Positions 6,515-9,485 of a DNA stretch of 9,485 nucleotides are shown piece after piece. The notes under the pieces were generated by a model. That model made no database searches, had not been told where the DNA came from, and saw only the letters and a list, made by a program, of their open reading frames with translations. The stretch's first letter is position 1. Every line of letters starts with the position of its first letter. Origin of the DNA: Nitrospirota bacterium (lineage in GTDB: Bacteria > Nitrospirota > Thermodesulfovibrionia > Thermodesulfovibrionales > SM23-35). The position numbers were made by a program, and so were the translations under genes. Location of the stretch: the NCBI GenBank assembly GCA_016212245.1, contig JACRGU010000002.1, positions 1 through 9,485 on the forward strand, read 5' to 3'.

Positions 6515-6743
6515 TTTCTCTAACCTCAGACCACTTTTTAAAGCGGCCTGCTCTGAAGTCTTCATCACCTTTCATAATGCTTTGAAGAAAATCTTTATCT
6601 CTGAGAATCTCTTTTGTAGCCTCAAGTTCTTCTTTCACCTTAAGATAAGCGATAAAGTCAGCCACCTCTTTTTTACGTTTTTTTGAAAGCTTTTCAAAAT
6701 CCGATAAAACTCTTTCTTCATTAATTGTTATCGTCTTGCCCAT
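6507..6743 (-). CDS. RelB-like antitoxin
   Basis: This small, highly charged protein of 78 residues precedes and overlaps the RelE toxin gene, the standard toxin-antitoxin layout. The N-terminal part (about 1-15, TITINEERVLSDFEKL) could be the DNA-binding or dimer region. A helix of alternating charge follows (KKRKKEVADFIAYLKVKEEL). The C-terminal stretch IMKGDEDFRAGRFKKWSEVRENV resembles the toxin-wrapping tail of many antitoxins. The ATG at 6743 is preceded by GGGAGGGAAG. The family within the antitoxins is not certain. The complex with toxin probably represses the promoter just upstream. Confidence 0.8.
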   Translation of the reverse strand: MGKTITINEERVLSDFEKLSKKRKKEVADFIAYLKVKEELEATKEILRDKDFLQSIMKGDEDFRAGRFKKWSEVRENV

Positions 6744-6768
6744 ACTTCCCTCCCATTATATTTTTAAA

Positions 6769-6777
6769 ATTATAACA
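6769..6777 (-). promoter_or_regulatory. Extended -10 promoter of the toxin-antitoxin operon
   Basis: The minus strand reads TGTTATAAT, a perfect -10 hexamer with the TG extension. The sequence 17 bp upstream (AAAGAG) is not a recognisable -35. Transcription would begin near 6762, about 20 nt before the antitoxin ATG. Nothing downstream separates the toxin, NYN and PAP2 genes, so this promoter may serve all four. Confidence 0.6.
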
Positions 6778-6967
6778 TATAGATAGAATTTCTCTTTTCT
6801 GGGAAGGCAAGGCCTTTAATGACTAACCTCAAGTCTGTTATCTGTCGTTGCAGGCATTCTTAAAATAATAAATAAATGCTTCTTGAAGGTTTGATCTCTC
6901 CTAACCCATTATCCATAAACATCTCCAGATTCTTTTAAGCTGTCTGCCTCTTTTACTTCATAATAGG
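6778..6967. other. Noncoding spacer between the nuclease-like gene and the toxin-antitoxin promoter
   Basis: No convincing gene is seen. A small 5-bp hairpin, AAGGC-AAG-GCCTT, lies at 6804-6816 without a useful T-run. The stretch is AT-rich and has stops in every frame. Short open stretches on the minus strand near 6880-6967 could be gene debris but resemble nothing I can name. Confidence 0.5.
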
Positions 6968-7474
6968 TTAGTTTTTATTTTTTGGTGGAACTAAGGTTGG
7001 AGTTAAATATCTATGAACTAATTCTTCGTAAATATCATACAACTCCTTATCAATTTCCCACTCTTTTTCTTGAAGTAATGGCTTTAAGATTAACTTTTTG
7101 TTTTTATCCAAATACGGTGGTTCAGAAACCCTAAAATAAGGTTGTTCCCAACAATTTACAAAAATTATCTTTGCTTTCCAAAAATTATCTATTTTTCCAA
7201 GTAGTTTATAATCCCTTTCATGTAATTCTGGCCTCCATCGAAATTTTACCTCTACAAAAACTGGCTTTCCCTTTTTATCGATCACAATAAAATCAGGTAT
7301 TGCTCTAAGCCTCTCGCCTACTTCACTATAACGATCAAAACTTTCCTCAAGCTGAGTTAAATTTTGAATAATAGCTTCATAGCCAAATCTATAAACAATA
7401 TTTCCAGATTGCCGCAGTAATTCCTCTACTAATGTTTCGGCCATCCGCCCCTTTAACATACTTTCAGGATTCAT
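6968..7474 (-). CDS. PD-(D/E)XK nuclease-like protein of unknown role
   Basis: The 168-residue protein has the core of the PD-(D/E)XK fold: Glu13 in GRMAETLVEELL as the helix-1 acid, Pro60-Asp61 in RAIPDFIVID, and Glu75-x-Lys77 in KPVFVEVKFRW. These would bind the metal and cut DNA in nucleases of this fold, which include restriction enzymes and Holliday-junction resolvases. The rest (KAKIIFVNCW, then a charged C-terminal helix) does not let me name the family. Codon use is visibly more AT-rich than the flanking genes, suggesting later arrival. No good ribosome site precedes the ATG at 7474. TAAAAT lies 6 nt upstream, so a leaderless mRNA is possible. Starts at Met6 or Met11 would keep all motifs. 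Confidence 0.65.
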   Translation of the reverse strand: MNPESMLKGRMAETLVEELLRQSGNIVYRFGYEAIIQNLTQLEESFDRYSEVGERLRAIPDFIVIDKKGKPVFVEVKFRWRPELHERDYKLLGKIDNFWKAKIIFVNCWEQPYFRVSEPPYLDKNKKLILKPLLQEKEWEIDKELYDIYEELVHRYLTPTLVPPKNKN

Positions 7475-7560
7475 TAAATTATTTTAGCATATCCTGAAAT
7501 AAATAAATCGCAGGGATAGATAAGCATCTATCCTTATCTGTTACCTAAATTGCGTGATTC

Positions 7561-7602
7561 TTGTCCCTCTCCCTTGATGGGAGAGAGTTAGGGTGAGGGT
7601 GA
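7561..7602. repeat. Palindromic intergenic repeat, copy 1
   Basis: CTCTCCC (7567-7573), loop TTGAT, then GGGAGAG (7579-7585) form a perfect 7-bp stem, followed by TTAGGGTGAGGGTG. I recognise the type CCCTCTCCC..GGGAGAGGG..TAGGGTGAGG as a common dispersed intergenic element in many bacterial genomes. A decayed copy ends the PAP2 gene. Confidence 0.7.
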
Positions 7603-7620
7603 AAATCATCCAAAAGGTTA

Positions 7621-7665
7621 CCCCTCCCCTTTATCCCCTCCCACAAGGGGAGGGGAAAGTTAGGC
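7621..7665. repeat. Palindromic intergenic repeat, copy 2
   Basis: CCCCTCCC (7635-7642), loop ACAAG, GGGAGGGG (7648-7655) form a perfect 8-bp stem, preceded by another CCCCTCCC at 7621-7628 and followed by AAAGTTAGGCGG. It is a neighbouring, related element to the one at 7561. The spare CCCCTCCC could pair with the same right arm. Confidence 0.7.
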
Positions 7666-7693
7666 GGTTTTAGTAAAAATCGCTCAGATTAGG

Positions 7694-7702
7694 TGTTATA
7701 AT
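7694..7702 (+). promoter_or_regulatory. Extended -10 promoter of the ubiB-like gene
   Basis: TGTTATAAT is identical to the extended -10 of the toxin-antitoxin promoter on the other strand. No clear -35 is seen. Transcription would begin near 7709, which makes the upstream in-frame TTG at 7708 unusable as a start and supports the ATG at 7750. Confidence 0.5.
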
Positions 7703-7749
7703 GTTGTTTGGGCTGCATTGCGAGGTGCTACAGAGATTGGGCTAAAGGT

Positions 7750-9369
7750 ATGAATGGCATTCATTATAAGAAGAGATTTTTAAAAGGGCTTTTGATTGCC
7801 CTGAGAATCATTGTTTCCTACAAACTCTTCAATCTCCTGAGTGTATTCATGACCAGAGATAAAAAAGAGCAGGGGCTTAAAGCCCTCCACAGGAGAAATG
7901 CTGTTCTTATCAGAGAAAAAGCCATTGAGATGAAGGGAGTCATGATAAAGGTAGGCCAGTTCTTGAGTTCAAGGATAGACTTTCTACCTGATGAATACAC
8001 CTCAGAGCTCTCACTCCTTCAGGATAGTATACCACCCCATGACTACAATGAGATCAGAAAAAGGATAATAGATGAGCTCGGTGCCCCTCCTGAGGATATC
8101 TTCCTCGAGTTCAATATAGAGCCGATAGCAGCAGCATCCTTAGGCCAGGTACATGAGGCTGTGCTAAAGGATGCTCGCAGGGTTGCAGTAAAGATACAGT
8201 ATCCTGATATCGAGAGGATAATTGAGACAGATATACGGATGTTTAAGGTAGTTATAAGGTTATTCAGAGGCCGGTATGGTCGGATTGATTTCGACATGTT
8301 ACATGGGGAATTTTCGAGGATTATCAGGGGTGAGCTTGACTATCTGGAGGAAGGGAAGAATGCTGAGAGGTTCGGTCAAAACTTTAAAGGTGATGAGAGG
8401 GTCATTTTTCCTGCTGTTTACTGGGAATACACCACAAGACATGTATTAACACTCGAGTTTGTTGAGGGCATCAAGATTACTGAATACGAAGCTATAAAGG
8501 CAGAGGGCATAAACTCTGCAGATGTGGCTACACTGCTTTCAGAGGTATACTCGAGGATGATATACCTGCACGGTTTTTTTCATGGAGATCCTCATCCAGG
8601 CAATATCTTTGTGCAGGATGGTCCTAAACTTGTATTTGTTGATTTCGGTATGGTTCAGGCGATCCCTGAGAGGATAAAAAGAGAACTGCGAAGATTTGCA
8701 AATGCTATTGTAGAAAGGAATCCAGAAGATGTTGTTGACTCGATGAGAAGGATGGGCTTTATACTTGAAGGTGCGGACTACAGGGCTATCATTGATGTTG
8801 CACAATCCTTGATGGATAAATACAGGGATATATCACCTGTAGAACTTAAAAGGCTCACGATTGATGATATCGAGAAGGAGATCGAGAATGTCATAATGGT
8901 TCTTGACTTCATACAGATACCAAACAACTTCATACTCCTTGGCAGGACAATAGGGATTTTGAATGGCATCTCCTTCAGGCTGAATCCCGAGGTCAATATC
9001 ATCGAGATAGGCAACCCCTTTATAAAGGAGTTTTTGAAAGGTGGAAGAAGAGAGCAAGTTGACTTAATGTTAAGGGAGTTAAAAGGTACAGGCATGAGGC
9101 TCTGGAGGATACCATCCTTGATGGATGAATTTTTAAATAAGGCAAACAAGGGTGATATGATGGTCAGGCTTTCCCCTTCTGACATGGAAAAGATTACAGA
9201 TCAATTCACATCCCTATCGAAGATGATGATGATGGTTATTCTCACTGTGACTGCTGCAGCAGCAGCGCTCTTCTTTGAGATGGTAAATGAAAGGGTGCTC
9301 TCAGTAGTTGCAGCAGCCTCATCCGTAACCCTTGGAATCCTATCAGCATTCAGACTGATGAGAAAATAA
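7750..9369 (+). CDS. ubiB: UbiB/ABC1-family atypical kinase-like protein
   Basis: This membrane-anchored member of the UbiB/ADCK family has an atypical protein-kinase fold with ATPase activity, and is linked in known bacteria to ubiquinone or other isoprenoid-lipid biosynthesis. From the ATG at 7750 it has 539 residues, close to E. coli UbiB. The family hallmarks are all present: KxGQ at 67-70 (KVGQ), the Ala-rich loop AAASLGQ at 127-133, the VAVK lysine Lys148, the catalytic HGDPHPGN at 278-285 and DFG at 298-300. Two C-terminal hydrophobic helices (about 492-511 and 516-536) form the membrane anchor. The ribosome site is poor, with AAAGG only 1 nt from ATG. The TTG at 7708 is disfavoured by the promoter position. 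The quinone it serves cannot be told from here. Confidence 0.9.
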   Translation: MNGIHYKKRFLKGLLIALRIIVSYKLFNLLSVFMTRDKKEQGLKALHRRNAVLIREKAIEMKGVMIKVGQFLSSRIDFLPDEYTSELSLLQDSIPPHDYNEIRKRIIDELGAPPEDIFLEFNIEPIAAASLGQVHEAVLKDARRVAVKIQYPDIERIIETDIRMFKVVIRLFRGRYGRIDFDMLHGEFSRIIRGELDYLEEGKNAERFGQNFKGDERVIFPAVYWEYTTRHVLTLEFVEGIKITEYEAIKAEGINSADVATLLSEVYSRMIYLHGFFHGDPHPGNIFVQDGPKLVFVDFGMVQAIPERIKRELRRFANAIVERNPEDVVDSMRRMGFILEGADYRAIIDVAQSLMDKYRDISPVELKRLTIDDIEKEIENVIMVLDFIQIPNNFILLGRTIGILNGISFRLNPEVNIIEIGNPFIKEFLKGGRREQVDLMLRELKGTGMRLWRIPSLMDEFLNKANKGDMMVRLSPSDMEKITDQFTSLSKMMMMVILTVTAAAAALFFEMVNERVLSVVAAASSVTLGILSAFRLMRK

Positions 9370-9393
9370 TGATAGATAGAAAGGATAATAAAA

Positions 9394-9485
9394 ATGAATA
9401 AGGCTGACTGTATTATCAGGGCCGATTATGTCCTTCCGATGGATGAAAAACTCAGTGTAATTAATGAAGGTGCTGTTGCTGTAAA
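9394..9485 (+). CDS. Amidohydrolase N-terminus (3' partial)
   Basis: Only 30 codons are visible. The opening (MNKADCIIRADYVLPMDEKLSVINEGAVAV) is the typical N-terminal beta-strand region of metal-dependent amidohydrolases such as 5'-methylthioadenosine/S-adenosylhomocysteine deaminase, cytosine deaminase-like and guanine deaminase-like enzymes. The metal-binding HxH motif would come later, beyond the window. AAGGA (9381-9385) lies 8 nt before the ATG. The 24-nt gap after the UbiB-like gene, with no terminator, suggests cotranscription. The deaminase assignment is a guess within the superfamily. Confidence 0.7.
   Translation, partial: MNKADCIIRADYVLPMDEKLSVINEGAVAV

Larger units (their letters stand above)
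7475..7693. other. Divergent intergenic region with two hairpin repeats
   Basis: The spacer lies between the minus-strand nuclease-like gene and the plus-strand UbiB gene. It holds two C/G-rich hairpin elements, listed separately, and no coding potential. Both flanking genes read away from it, so these hairpins are not needed as terminators. Confidence 0.6.

Noticed and set aside
6880..6967. Short minus-strand open stretches that could be remains of another small gene
   Set aside because: They are only about 20 codons long, with no recognisable motif and no convincing ribosome site.
7474..7490. Leaderless promoter (TAAAAT 6 nt before the nuclease-like ATG)
   Set aside because: No -35 or TG extension supports it and the region is AT-rich; kept only as a remark in the gene entry.
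7567..7655. Two strong hairpins as rho-independent terminators
   Set aside because: Neither is followed by a T-run, and both flanking genes are transcribed away from this region, so there is no transcript to end here.
8778..9185. Long minus-strand open frames opposite the ubiB-like gene
   Set aside because: They are antisense shadows of a well-conserved coding sequence, with no plausible domains or ribosome sites.
1..9485. CRISPR array, tRNA or rRNA genes, transposase or integrase
   Set aside because: No spaced direct repeats of the right length, no cloverleaf or rRNA-like sequence and no transposase or recombinase motifs were seen on either strand.

Overview
The window is ordinary chromosomal DNA of a bacterium with moderate to low G+C and strong Shine-Dalgarno sites (GGGAGG, GAGGAGG, GGGGAGG). 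Nothing in it names the species. The gene set (a compact Pst phosphate system, a double-ACT protein, a UbiB-like kinase next to an amidohydrolase, a RelE-type pair and heptamer intergenic repeats) would fit a Nitrospirota or Desulfobacterota-like environmental lineage, but that is a guess.

Positions 1-4301 hold a high-affinity phosphate uptake operon on the plus strand: pstS (5' end outside the window), pstC, pstA, pstB and phoU. pstC and pstA are 1 nt apart and pstA overlaps pstB by 17 nt. A 236-nt gap between pstS and the preferred pstC start contains foldable sequence and a possible internal promoter. Heptamer tandem repeats lie at both ends of pstB. A double-ACT-domain gene (4370-4768) follows phoU with its own promoter and a very good ribosome binding site.

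Positions 4805-6743 form a probable minus-strand operon read from right to left: RelB-like antitoxin, RelE-family toxin, a YacP/Rae1-type NYN-domain RNase and a PAP2-superfamily membrane phosphatase. The antitoxin has an extended -10 promoter. The NYN gene has no ATG, GTG or TTG at its true 5' end. Its conserved first motif lies upstream of the first ATG and appears to be read from an ATT codon 7 nt after a strong GAGGAGG. A second toxin-independent accessory gene, an AT-rich PD-(D/E)XK nuclease-like protein, lies at 6968-7474 on the same strand.

Positions 7475-7749 separate this divergent block from the next plus-strand genes and carry two G/C-rich hairpin repeats. A related repeat copy supplies the last 14 codons of the PAP2 gene. 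Positions 7750-9369 encode a UbiB/ABC1 kinase-like membrane protein. It is followed after 24 nt by the start of an amidohydrolase that runs out of the window.

I see no clear new defence or mobile system. The most notable items are the AUU-initiated NYN gene, the repeat-derived protein ends, the pstS-pstC leader and the unassigned nuclease-like gene.
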